This document shows positions 1 through 7,424 of a DNA stretch of 13,392 nt, in pieces. A model generated the notes under the pieces. It did not search any database and was not told where the DNA came from. It was given only the letters and a program-made list of their open reading frames with translations. Location: positions 1-13,392 of the forward strand of contig JAFDIC010000057.1 of NCBI GenBank assembly GCA_019308525.1, read 5' to 3'. Each line of letters begins with the position of its first letter. The first letter of the stretch is position 1. A program made the translations under genes and the position numbers. Origin of the DNA: Deltaproteobacteria bacterium. Its GTDB lineage: Bacteria; Desulfobacterota; DSM-4660; Desulfatiglandales; HGW-15.

Positions 1-1
1 T

Positions 2-112
2 CAAAAGGTCACACATAAACGTGTCAGGACAAAGTCGGCGATAGGAAGATGGGACAAAAAAATTCCACCTCTAATCGCAAAGGATGGTTATATCCGTGCA
101 AAATCCAGGTAA
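2..112 (+). CDS. 3' end of an unidentified gene, possibly a transposase C-terminus (partial)
   Basis: A reading frame enters from the left edge and stays open for 36 codons, ending in TAA at 110-112. The peptide is strongly basic (many Lys and Arg) and ends in ...IRAKSR. Its last codons lie inside the 15-base motif at 95-109, which is repeated inverted next to the transposase-like start at the right edge. A stop codon placed in or beside a terminal inverted repeat is common for transposases, so this could be the tail of an IS copy lying mostly outside the window. I do not recognise the peptide itself, and 36 open codons can occur by chance. The idea rests on the repeat and on the position of the stop. 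Confidence 0.3.
   Translation, partial: QKVTHKRVRTKSAIGRWDKKIPPLIAKDGYIRAKSR
95..109 (-). repeat. 15-bp putative IS terminal inverted repeat, left copy
   Basis: On the minus strand this reads cctggattttgcacg. The identical 15 bases occur on the plus strand at 13199-13213, so the two copies are inverted relative to each other and lie near the two window ends. The form resembles my memory of IS1380-family ends such as those of ISEcp1 (CCTAGATTCTACGT type). With the adjacent frame at 2-112 it fits the right end of an IS whose body lies to the left. Family assignment is tentative. Confidence 0.45.
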
Positions 113-133
113 TACTTACCTCTCGTTGTAGGA

Positions 134-384
134 CTAATAGACAAAGAAACCATGATACAGAGGCATATCGAGAAGCAGAACAAGAAGGACGTAGACAGAA
201 CCGACCGTGAGTAGCCCATGAATACGGATTTTGCCCTGGGCGCGCCGTGTATTCTCATATAGGCCATCATGAAGACAGGTATCATGAACAGGAAACCGAA
301 AGCAAAAGATTTCGCGGAGGGATCCGATCATACCCACACTCTGGGCAAGATAGGGTTTAAGGTTTCGGCCTATGCTAGTGTAAC
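134..384 (-). pseudogene. Possible decayed TctB/DUF1468-type small permease (C-terminal remnant)
   Basis: No single frame is convincing, but joining frames gives a membrane-protein pattern. One frame (about 327 down to 210) has a hydrophobic run including FGFLFMIPVFMMAYMRIHG. A second frame continues from about 210 with VYVLLVLLLDMPLYHGFFVY and stops at 134-136. An upstream piece in that second frame runs from about 384. The end 'hydrophobic helix, then MPLYxG' and the preceding 'helix, YMRxHG' resemble the C-terminal part of the small subunit of tripartite tricarboxylate transporters, as I remember that family. At least two frameshifts and a missing N-terminus would be needed, so this is a broken gene, a sequencing error or coincidence. 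No large (TctA) or binding (TctC) partner is in the window. It begins 11 bases past the stop of the SDR at 396. Confidence 0.35.
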
Positions 385-395
385 CTGTTATATCC

Positions 396-1367
396 TCAGT
401 TGCCTTCTGGCGTCCGCACTTCTCTTGCCATCAGCTCTAGTCCTTCTTCGAAGGTTGGCATTCTCATTCCAAGATCTCTTTCAATCTTGCTGACATCCAG
501 ACAGGTATTCTCCGGCAGTATCCCCACCAAATCCTCAGGAATGCTCTGGGATCGAGCGAAATCCTCCTTGAGACCCTTTTCGACCCGTCTCGAATCAAGT
601 CCAAGGGTCTTCAAGACATCTCGGGTTACCCGATAACGGGTGTGGCAATCCCGGTCTGCGACGTGGTAGACGCCCCTGAACCCCCTTTCCAAGAGTTTCA
701 TAGAGGTATCCACCAGGTGATTCACATAAACAGGCGTCTGGTGCATATCGTCAGGTATCTTCACCTTTTCCTCAGACTGGATTGCCTGCCATATCCTTGA
801 CCATACAGACCCTTCAAGGAGCCCAAGGTTGTTCTTCGGGCCAGGTTTCAGAACCGCCCCATGCACTCCGTAAATGTGGGCAGGCCTGATGATCAGCCAC
901 TCCACGGAGGATTCCCCTACAGCATGCTCACCTAGGCATTTGGTGACCCCATAATAGTTCAAAGGCCCCACTTCATCGTTTTCCTTGTACCCTTCACCAA
1001 GTCCCTTCGTCCCATCAAAGACCCAGTCTGTGGAAAAGAACACGAAGGTGGCCTTTAGATCTTCTGCGCATCGAAGGAGGTTCTTGGTCCCAATCACGTT
1101 GGTCCTATAGGCCGCGATCCGGTTTTTTTCAATCTCCCAAAGGCTTCCAGGGGCCCTCGCCGTGTGAATAATGGCCTGCGGTTTGAAGCTCTCACATATA
1201 TCCTTGCAGGCCCTTTCCTCCCTAATGTCCAGGCTCGCCGTACTACACCCGTCGGGTTTGAACCGGTTACGGAGGTCTACCCCAAGTATGTCGTGCCCTG
1301 CCTTGGAGGCCTTGAGACAGTAATTACTGCCCACAAATCCGTCACTCCCTGTAATTAAGATCCGCAT
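396..1367 (-). CDS. RmlD-like extended SDR (NAD(P)-dependent sugar-type reductase/epimerase)
   Basis: This is a 323-residue soluble Rossmann-fold enzyme. The N-terminus MRILITGSDGFVG carries the dinucleotide motif G7-x2-G10-x2-G13. STD at 112-114 followed by VFDG is typical of dTDP-4-dehydrorhamnose reductase relatives, and the catalytic pair is Y139-GVT-K143. Members reduce 4-keto sugars or epimerise nucleotide sugars with NAD(P)H, and the length is close to the family's usual 290-320. The start codon lies 13 bases inside the end of the ferredoxin gene, so the two are translationally coupled. Only a weak purine-rich site (AAGGA) lies upstream. No sugar-nucleotide genes accompany it; its neighbours are redox enzymes, so a role in reducing or isomerising a small catabolic intermediate is possible but unproven. 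It is the last intact gene of the cluster. Confidence 0.85.
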   Translation of the reverse strand: MRILITGSDGFVGSNYCLKASKAGHDILGVDLRNRFKPDGCSTASLDIREERACKDICESFKPQAIIHTARAPGSLWEIEKNRIAAYRTNVIGTKNLLRCAEDLKATFVFFSTDWVFDGTKGLGEGYKENDEVGPLNYYGVTKCLGEHAVGESSVEWLIIRPAHIYGVHGAVLKPGPKNNLGLLEGSVWSRIWQAIQSEEKVKIPDDMHQTPVYVNHLVDTSMKLLERGFRGVYHVADRDCHTRYRVTRDVLKTLGLDSRRVEKGLKEDFARSQSIPEDLVGILPENTCLDVSKIERDLGMRMPTFEEGLELMAREVRTPEGN

Positions 1368-1927
1368 TGGGTTTGAGGGTCCTTTTCCTTGAAAATCACA
1401 GAAGGTGAGCAGTGGTCGGTCAACTCAAATCCTTGCGCCCTCTGGCTCTTTCCATAGAGAGATTCAAGAAACTCCATGGGTCCAGCATCCAGGGCCCTCA
1501 TGGGACATGCCTCCACGCATACAGGCTTCTTTCCCTTGTCCCACCTGTCTACGCAAAAATGGCATTTCTGCATCTTTGCATTCTCTGCCTCAGCGAATTG
1601 CGGAACATCGTAGGGACACGCTTCTTTGCAGGAACCGCAACCCCCGAGCCCAAGGCACGCCTCCCTATCCACGAGGACTATTCCATCCGACTCCCGTTTT
1701 GTAATTGCTCCTGCTGGACATGCCTTAATACATGCCGGATCACTGCAATGGTAACAAGGTATTGCCAAAAAACTTACACGCACGTGGGGGAAACGGCCCT
1801 CTTCGACAGTCCTGACCCGCATCCAAAAGACACCTGGCTCCTGAATGTCATGCCAATCCTTGCATGCTATCACGCAGGCCAAGCAATTAGAACACCTTGA
1901 TTGGTCAAGAAAGAATCCCAGTTGCAT
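1355..1927 (-). CDS. DmsB-type ferredoxin subunit with four [4Fe-4S] clusters
   Basis: A 190-residue electron-transfer partner of the molybdoenzyme encoded just upstream. Sixteen cysteines fall in four groups: C12/C15/C18/C22, C58/C61/C66/C70, C91/C97/C100/C104 and C122/C125/C137/C141, the pattern of DmsB/PhsB/NrfC-like proteins. The third group has an expanded C-x5-C start rather than C-x2-C. The ATG at 1927 was chosen over upstream ATGs (the open frame reaches back to 2092) because a strong AGGAGGGG site at 1935-1942 sits just before it and overlaps the stop of the molybdoenzyme gene. The longer form would add 55 residues without family resemblance, running through the preceding gene. There is no signal peptide, so it is cytoplasmic. 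It passes electrons to or from the Mo enzyme; no membrane anchor subunit follows. Confidence 0.9.
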   Translation of the reverse strand: MQLGFFLDQSRCSNCLACVIACKDWHDIQEPGVFWMRVRTVEEGRFPHVRVSFLAIPCYHCSDPACIKACPAGAITKRESDGIVLVDREACLGLGGCGSCKEACPYDVPQFAEAENAKMQKCHFCVDRWDKGKKPVCVEACPMRALDAGPMEFLESLYGKSQRAQGFELTDHCSPSVIFKEKDPQTQCGS

Positions 1928-1940
1928 ACTTAGACCCCTC

Positions 1941-4151
1941 CTAAACCTTCTCCACCTGCACGAGCCCCGTATTGTGAACCGTAGCCCCACCAGGAGACCG
2001 CGCACCCCTCGTGAGGACATTTGCGCACCCTCCCCGGTCAATGCCATTCTCATCAGGATCGTACCACGCGCCCTGTGGCAGGTCCACCACACCCGGCATG
2101 ATCCTCTCCGTGACCATTGCTAGAACCCTCACCTCGCCCCTGTCGTTGAACACCCTTACTTCGTCCCCACTCTTGACTCCTCTCTCCTTTGCATCCTGTG
2201 AGTTCATCACCAGGGCCTGAGGCAGAAGGTCTCTCAACCACGGGACACATTCAAACTGGGAATGTGCCCTCCTCTTGAAATGAGTCGTAATGAGCTGTAA
2301 CGGATACTTGTCCGCAAGAGGATCTCTGCGGCTCTCCCAAGGCTCTATGTATTTCGGTATGGGGGGGATTTCCGGGTTTTCCATTTCTGCAAGCCTCTGG
2401 CTGTATATCTCTATCCTTCCCGAAGGAGTGGGAAAGGGATTATTCTCGGGATCATCTATTTGCTCCTTGAAGGCAACCCTGGGTTCTGGCAGAGGGACCC
2501 TGTAAATACCTCTTCCTCTCCACTCATCATAATCTGGTACATAGCTTTCCTTCAGCATCTCTCTTAGCCATTCTTCGTCCGTCTTTTCTCCAAAGACCCT
2601 CACACCGAGCTTCTCGCCCAGGGCAGAGACGATTTCCAATTGGGATTTGGCCTCACCCAATGGTTCTATCACCTTATTGATAAAGCCGTAGAAGGGAGTT
2701 GCTCCGCCCGTCGAGACGTCATTCTTCTCCATGATGGTGGCAGTAGGTAGCAAAATGTCTGCGAATCTGGCTGTGGCAGACATTACTTGTTCGGCCACCA
2801 CCATAAACTCCAGCTTCTTGAGGGCCCTCACCATCCTGTTCGTATCCCCAAATTGATTTACAGGATTGGTATTCATGACGATCATCATGCGAATACCATC
2901 AGTCACCCCCGGCTTCCCTTTTAGGATAGCATCAGGGACCTCCGTAAAGTGCAATCGCGATATGCACATCGCTTGAGGTGGCCCTGTCTGCAGTGCGTCC
3001 TTTCGGTAAGGCTTTCCTTTATCAAAGGGGTTTCCTCCGCTTTGTGGCAGGGCCTTAATCTTAAAATCAAAGCCCCCAAATTGAAGCAGGGGCGACAGGG
3101 CCTTACCTGCCCAGCCCCCATGGACCCCTACATTGCCGGTCATGACGGAGAGCACGTGGGCAGCCCTATGATACTGTTCGCCGTACGCGGTCCGTCCTGC
3201 GGCGCATCCCGGGACCAGTGCTGCTGGTTTGGTCGTGGCATATTCTCTGGCCACCTTTATGATTGTCTCTGCGGGCACCCCCGTAATTCCTTCTGCCCAT
3301 GCGGGGGTCTTTGCTATGCCGTCTTCTCTTCCCAGCACATAGTCCTTAAACCTTTCGAATCCTACGGTATATTTATCCAAGAATGCCTGGTCCTGTAAGG
3401 ACTCCTGGATCATCACATATGCCATGGCAATCATCATGGCCGTATCCGTCCCAGGTATGATGGGTATCCACTGGTCTGCGAGTATAGCCGCTGAATCTGT
3501 GTACTTGGGGTCTATGGACAAGATCCTGGTCCCCGACTCTTTTGCCTGCTTCAGGTACCAGGTCGTATTGGCCTCGTGTATAGACGTCGCAGGATCCCAT
3601 CCCCACATCAAGATGAGCCGTGAGTTTAAGAGATCGTCAAAATCATTGGTCTCCGTCTTCGTACCGTAGGTGGCCATTGCAGCAAAAAGTCCCCCTTCAA
3701 AGGAATGGATCCCCCACGTAGCCACAAGCCCGCCCGTCATCTCCAAAAGGTTTTGCATCAGCTGGGCGGTATGGAGTTGGGTTTGATCCCCTCCTCCACC
3801 TAGAAAGGTAAGGGCAGAAGGGCCATACTGGCCCCTGATCCTCTTCAGTTGGCCCGAAATCTCATCCAGGGCAGCATCCCAGGAAATTCGCTCGAATTTC
3901 CCCTCACCCCTTTCTCCCGCTCTCTTCATCGGGAACAATATCCGCCCAGGATCATATACCCTTTGTCTGTAGGCTCGTCCTCTCAGACAGGGGATGATCC
4001 TGGGCTCCTCCATGGGAGCTGTCTCAATCCTCTGGATCACCCCGTCTTTTACGTGGACTTTAAGCGTGCATCTTCCACCGCAATGGCTGCTACAGGTGGT
4101 CAACACGGTCCTCGTCCGAGAACCGCTGCGCTCGTCTCTTGAATCGTCCAT
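1941..4151 (-). CDS. Molybdopterin oxidoreductase, DMSO reductase family, catalytic subunit (cytoplasmic)
   Basis: A 736-residue enzyme. The N-terminal [4Fe-4S] motif is C20-x3-C24-x3-C28-x26-C55, followed by LRG, where formate-dehydrogenase types usually carry Lys. The molybdopterin domain includes the block GGLVATWGIHSFEGG, in which S150 aligns with the serine Mo ligand of DmsA-type enzymes. The tail (LPQGAWYDPDENGIDRGG near the C-terminus) is the molybdopterin-dinucleotide-binding domain typical of DmsA-like proteins. No twin-arginine signal is present, unlike respiratory DmsA, so the enzyme should be cytoplasmic. A GTG at 4163 is an alternative start; ATG 4151 is preferred because GGGGTGAG lies about 8 bases before it. 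It sits 34 bases after the alcohol dehydrogenase gene and 13 before its ferredoxin partner. The substrate is unknown. Besides oxidoreduction, non-redox relatives (pyrogallol transhydroxylase, acetylene hydratase) are possible. Confidence 0.88.
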   Translation of the reverse strand: MDDSRDERSGSRTRTVLTTCSSHCGGRCTLKVHVKDGVIQRIETAPMEEPRIIPCLRGRAYRQRVYDPGRILFPMKRAGERGEGKFERISWDAALDEISGQLKRIRGQYGPSALTFLGGGGDQTQLHTAQLMQNLLEMTGGLVATWGIHSFEGGLFAAMATYGTKTETNDFDDLLNSRLILMWGWDPATSIHEANTTWYLKQAKESGTRILSIDPKYTDSAAILADQWIPIIPGTDTAMMIAMAYVMIQESLQDQAFLDKYTVGFERFKDYVLGREDGIAKTPAWAEGITGVPAETIIKVAREYATTKPAALVPGCAAGRTAYGEQYHRAAHVLSVMTGNVGVHGGWAGKALSPLLQFGGFDFKIKALPQSGGNPFDKGKPYRKDALQTGPPQAMCISRLHFTEVPDAILKGKPGVTDGIRMMIVMNTNPVNQFGDTNRMVRALKKLEFMVVAEQVMSATARFADILLPTATIMEKNDVSTGGATPFYGFINKVIEPLGEAKSQLEIVSALGEKLGVRVFGEKTDEEWLREMLKESYVPDYDEWRGRGIYRVPLPEPRVAFKEQIDDPENNPFPTPSGRIEIYSQRLAEMENPEIPPIPKYIEPWESRRDPLADKYPLQLITTHFKRRAHSQFECVPWLRDLLPQALVMNSQDAKERGVKSGDEVRVFNDRGEVRVLAMVTERIMPGVVDLPQGAWYDPDENGIDRGGCANVLTRGARSPGGATVHNTGLVQVEKV

Positions 4152-4185
4152 AGCTTTTCTCACCCCGGTTTTAATTGTCCCCTGT

Positions 4186-5208
4186 TCATGGCACCAAGAC
4201 CGCGCGGCCCAGTATTTCCCCCTTTTTCAGCCTTTCCAGCACCGAGTTGGCCTCTTCAAGGGGATGGATCTCTCCCACAAAGGGGGCAATCTTTGACTCC
4301 GTCACAAGCTCGATACATTCTTTGAGTTCGTTTTTCCCGCACCACCTGGAACCGTAAATCTCAATTTCATTCGCAACTACTTGTATGGGAGGCACTGGCC
4401 ATGGCTCAGAAGGGTTGTAGCCCACCATGACAAATCTACCTGCTCTTTTTAGGATTTCTAGGCCCATGCTTTGCATCTTTGCATCCCCCGTTAGATCCAA
4501 AACCGTGTCCACTCCTCCGCCAGTCAGCCTTTTCAACCCCTTTACCAGGCCCTCCTTCTTGGCGTCAACGATCCATTGTGCCCCGAACTCCTTCGCCCGT
4601 TCAAGGGCATCGTCCCTGATATCCACTGCTACCACCCTCGCTCCCATCAATCTCGCTAGCTGAACAGCATTCAATCCTAGACCACCTGCCCCCATTACAA
4701 GCACGATATCCCCTTCCTTGATCTTTGCCTTTGATACAAGGGCATGGTAAGGAGTTGCCACAGCATCTGTCACGATCGCTGCTTTCTCGAAAGGGATCCT
4801 TTCAGGGATGAAAAGCAGGGAGTTAAACGGCACCTTGATGAACTCTGCGTAACCCCCATCCCTGCTCATTCCTACCTGCCCTTTTATATTGACGCAGAGA
4901 TTTTCCCGCCCTTGCCTGCAAAACTCACAGGTTCCGCATACCTGGTAGGAATAGACTACAGCATGCCTTCCAATAGCGCTTCTGTCTGCGTCGGAGCCCA
5001 CTTGGACGACCTCCCCTGCTACTTCGTGCCCCGGCACCAGAGGCAACTTTCTTGCCGCCGGATGCTTCCCCTGGAGGATCTTGAGGTCTGTCTGGCACAC
5101 CCCACATGCGCCGACGCTGAGGATTGCCTCGTCTGGTCCTGGCTTAGGCATGTCCCCGCGACGCAGGACCAAGGGGCTCCCAAACTTCTCAAGAACCATG
5201 CTTTTCAT
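4186..5208 (-). CDS. Zinc-dependent medium-chain alcohol dehydrogenase, NAD type
   Basis: A 340-residue MDR-family dehydrogenase, the usual length. Catalytic zinc ligands are C38 (in CGVCQTD), H61 and E62. The structural zinc lobe is C91/C94/C97/C105 (CxxCxxCx7C). The cofactor fold has GAGGLG at 173-178, and D196 at the end of the second strand predicts NAD(H) over NADP(H). The enzyme oxidises an alcohol to a ketone or aldehyde, or the reverse. It resembles both general threonine/sorbitol-type dehydrogenases and the 6-hydroxycyclohexene-carboxyl-CoA dehydrogenase branch of anaerobic aromatic degradation; sequence alone does not separate these. The start at 5208 has GAGGAA five bases upstream; a second ATG three codons on is possible. 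It is the first gene of the second block, so a promoter should lie in 5209-5723. Confidence 0.9.
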   Translation of the reverse strand: MKSMVLEKFGSPLVLRRGDMPKPGPDEAILSVGACGVCQTDLKILQGKHPAARKLPLVPGHEVAGEVVQVGSDADRSAIGRHAVVYSYQVCGTCEFCRQGRENLCVNIKGQVGMSRDGGYAEFIKVPFNSLLFIPERIPFEKAAIVTDAVATPYHALVSKAKIKEGDIVLVMGAGGLGLNAVQLARLMGARVVAVDIRDDALERAKEFGAQWIVDAKKEGLVKGLKRLTGGGVDTVLDLTGDAKMQSMGLEILKRAGRFVMVGYNPSEPWPVPPIQVVANEIEIYGSRWCGKNELKECIELVTESKIAPFVGEIHPLEEANSVLERLKKGEILGRAVLVP

Positions 5209-5259
5209 TGAAATTCCTCATTCTCCCTCACCAATTGAAAGGGGGCCGTATAATGGATT

Positions 5260-5640
5260 CATAGTCCACAGTCTGCCTTCCCCTGGATGACCCAGGCAGG
5301 TATCCGGCTCAGAGGGACAGGTATTGCCCATCTGCCGAGGGGCCTTTGCATCGAAGGATTGGCATCGGAACTTTGGAATTTTCTTGCAGTTTGGTGCTCG
5401 GAACTTCCCATCTTGAACACAAGCCCGTGAGCACAGAGCCTTTATGAGGCCTTTGCAAAACCCATTTTATGGACGGAAACATGGTTGCCTCGCTCCAAAA
5501 CTCAAAGAAAAGGCTGAGGTCATGCAGTAGCATGCCCCTCCAACCCTCATTCAGAGGTCTTGGAGGGACGGGTCCCACCCTGTTCGCTTCAGCCTGACAA
5601 TTCTGGGAAAGATTTTCAGAGGTCTCATTTTCTGTCACTC
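5260..5640 (-). repeat. Possible interspersed repeat or IS-associated sequence in the long intergenic gap
   Basis: The 515 bases between the DUF336 and alcohol dehydrogenase genes carry no gene I accept. A 109-codon minus-strand frame (5638-5309, starting MTENETSENLSQ) and a second open frame running up to the TGA just before the dehydrogenase both have odd composition (rich in Pro, Trp, Cys) and no domain. The two frames together strike me as a pattern seen repeatedly next to genes in sulfate-reducer genomes, that is, an interspersed repeat rather than a conserved protein; this is memory and unchecked. Part of it (5446-5626) is bounded by imperfect inverted repeats. A promoter for the downstream block should lie here, but I could not pick one. 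Confidence 0.35.
5446..5626. mobile_element. MITE-like 181-bp element with imperfect terminal inverted repeats
   Basis: The left end reads gaggcctttgcaaaa (5446-5460). The right end, read on the opposite strand from 5626, is gagacctctgaaaat. These match at 11 of 15 positions and start with the same GAG. Ends of the form GAGRCCTYTGMAAA are ones I associate with IS5-like or related elements. The interior is too short for a transposase, which would make it a non-autonomous element or a solo remnant. No clear target-site duplication is visible in the flanks. The motif agaggtct also recurs internally near 5552. Confidence 0.35.
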
Positions 5641-5670
5641 CCTACAGCCGGATCTTCTACCATCCCAAAG

Positions 5671-5684
5671 GAAAAAGGTTTTTC
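5671..5684. terminator. Weak palindrome, possible terminator after the DUF336 gene
   Basis: The sequence gaaaaaggtttttc is a perfect 6-bp-arm palindrome about 40 bases past the stop of the DUF336 gene. On the minus transcript it ends in a short U run, but the stem is only A-U/G-C over six pairs with a two-base loop. It is a poor terminator by itself. It is listed because it lies where transcription of the first block would be expected to end. Confidence 0.2.
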
Positions 5685-5723
5685 AGGATAGGATGAACGT
5701 CCCCATGTCATCGAATGGCCTCT

Positions 5724-6155
5724 TCATCCCCTGTCCGCTACCAGACCAACCGATTCGATTCCGAACACGGCACAGGCCTCGTCATTGTCGGAGTTATCGC
5801 CGCTCACTCCGACAGAGCCAATGACTATTCCCTTCTTATTCCGTATCAGTACTCCACCTGCAACAGGCACAACTCTCCCGCCACACATGGCGTTGAGGGC
5901 CTGATAAAACTGTGGAGCCTTGGCTGCCCTTCTTGCCAGTTCACGCCCCCCATACCCCATGGCAAGAACACCCCACGCCTTTCCAATGGCAATCTCCGGG
6001 CGCAGCAAGCTAGAACCGTCTTCTCGCTTCAGGACCTTCAAAGTCCCGCTAGCTTCAAGGACAGCCACAGTGAGTGGGGCAAATCCCATTTCCTTTCCCT
6101 TTTCTATACACTTGTCAACTATCAATGAGGCATTCTCAAGAGACAAGAGATCCAT
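5724..6155 (-). CDS. GlcG/HbpS-like DUF336 protein
   Basis: A 143-residue small soluble protein. The N-terminal helix (LENASLIVDKCIEKGKEMG) and the C-terminal block GGVLIRNKKGIVIGSVGVSG (100-119) followed by DNSDNDEACA are diagnostic of the GlcG/DUF336 fold. The family includes GlcG of glycolate operons, the heme-binding HbpS, and subunits or accessory proteins near diol and aromatic-degradation genes; for most members the biochemical role is unknown. It lies 33 bases after the MFS carrier stop, with a GGGGA-type site before the ATG. It is probably the last gene of the first block, since a 568-base interval separates it from the next start codon on this strand, at 5208. Presence among uptake and SDR genes supports a catabolic accessory role rather than heme handling. 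Confidence 0.85.
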   Translation of the reverse strand: MDLLSLENASLIVDKCIEKGKEMGFAPLTVAVLEASGTLKVLKREDGSSLLRPEIAIGKAWGVLAMGYGGRELARRAAKAPQFYQALNAMCGGRVVPVAGGVLIRNKKGIVIGSVGVSGDNSDNDEACAVFGIESVGLVADRG

Positions 6156-6188
6156 GCTTCTTTTCCCCTTTGATTTGGTTTTCGTTGT

Positions 6189-7424
6189 TTAAAGGCACTT
6201 CAATACCTCATCCGGTTGCCTCACCGCAGAAAGTCTTGGTTTCAATAATAGGGACAGGAAAAGGGCAAAAACCACAACAGAGAGCGTTAGCACGAAAGCT
6301 AGCCTGTAGCTATGGGACATATCAAAAAGATATCCCGCTATCAGGGGCCCCAATGCTGCCCCCAGACTGTACCCGAGATTTATGACCCCCACGTTGGCCC
6401 CTAGGGAGCCAAGACCAAAAATCTCCGCAACAAGGGGCGACCCCAGGGCGCCTACCCCCCATGCAAAACCCAACAGTCCTGCTGAAAAATAGAGAAGCCG
6501 GGTGTCAGTTGCAAATATGAGGCAAAGAATAGAAGCTGCCATAAGAGCATAACTCAATATGAACGTTTGTCGGTTTCCAATTCGATCCCCTATGATTCCA
6601 AGCAGCACCCTGCCTGCAATTGCGAACCCCCCCACACAGGCCAATATCTCTGCGGCCTGATTCGGTGATGATCCCACATCTGTTGCGTGCGGTGCGATGT
6701 GGACCATAACAACATAGGCAGAAAATCCTAAGGAAAAAAACATGGCAAATACCATCCAGAGTTGCCTCGTTCTAATTGGCTCCCTTTTTGCTAACCTTTT
6801 GGATTTGCTGTCAAACTGTGGTTTACTGTGGGCCTGGTAGCCGCGTGGAGGAATCGAACTGTCGGTGGGGGCTTTTCTTAGAAACTGGGCTCCGGCAATT
6901 ATCACAAGAAGAACGAGGCATCCCATAATGATGTAGGAATGTCTCCAACCATAGACCCTTATCAACCAGTTGGCTACCGCCGGAGTGATGAGCGCACCCA
7001 TGCCTCCGCCCGCCAATACGACGCCGGTCATCAAACCACGTCTCTTTACGAACCACCTGGCCACCGTTGATACCAGGGAAACATTGGCACCGCTCATTCC
7101 TATCCCCACAAGCCCGAAAGACAGGTAGAACTCTTCCAGAGATGTGATCCGTGACATTAGCAAGTAACCTACACCCACCTGGATACCGCATAAGCTAATA
7201 ACGATTCTTGGACCGAGTCTGTCTGTAAGTCTGCCCATGACAATGGCCAAAGCCCCTTGCATAATCCACGAAAGGGAAAACGCTCCTGAGACAAGAGCCC
7301 TTGTCCATCCGAACTCAAGTAATACCGGTTTAAAAAAAATACCAAATGCTGCCAATGTGCCTGCAAAGACGCACATAGTGCAAGCAGAGGCAGTAACCAG
7401 GATATGGCCGTAATAGACCTCCAT
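6189..7424 (-). CDS. MFS transporter, monocarboxylate/OFA-like
   Basis: A 411-residue inner-membrane carrier with about 12 hydrophobic segments in two halves joined by a polar linker around residues 190-215. Loop 2-3 carries motif A as GRLTDRLGPR (64-73). FGWTRALVSGAFSL (38-51) is characteristic of the oxalate-formate antiporter/monocarboxylate carrier branch. RRGLMTGVVLAGGGMG in the loop before TM5 also fits this branch. It would import or exchange a small carboxylate. It gives the cluster a second carrier in addition to the TRAP system, perhaps for product export or an alternative substrate. The start has only a weak ribosome site (AAGAAG), and a 133-base gap separates it from the cupin gene. 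Confidence 0.88.
   Translation of the reverse strand: MEVYYGHILVTASACTMCVFAGTLAAFGIFFKPVLLEFGWTRALVSGAFSLSWIMQGALAIVMGRLTDRLGPRIVISLCGIQVGVGYLLMSRITSLEEFYLSFGLVGIGMSGANVSLVSTVARWFVKRRGLMTGVVLAGGGMGALITPAVANWLIRVYGWRHSYIIMGCLVLLVIIAGAQFLRKAPTDSSIPPRGYQAHSKPQFDSKSKRLAKREPIRTRQLWMVFAMFFSLGFSAYVVMVHIAPHATDVGSSPNQAAEILACVGGFAIAGRVLLGIIGDRIGNRQTFILSYALMAASILCLIFATDTRLLYFSAGLLGFAWGVGALGSPLVAEIFGLGSLGANVGVINLGYSLGAALGPLIAGYLFDMSHSYRLAFVLTLSVVVFALFLSLLLKPRLSAVRQPDEVLKCL

Noticed and set aside
1412..1900. 162-codon plus-strand open frame rich in Cys
   Set aside because: Antisense to the ferredoxin gene, whose cysteine motifs are unambiguous on the minus strand.
1928..2092. N-terminal extension of the ferredoxin subunit to an ATG at 2092
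   Set aside because: The extra 55 residues run through the molybdoenzyme gene in another frame, show no family similarity, and the strong AGGAGGGG site marks the ATG at 1927.
5715..6128. 137-codon plus-strand open frame
   Set aside because: Antisense to the DUF336 gene and without domain features.
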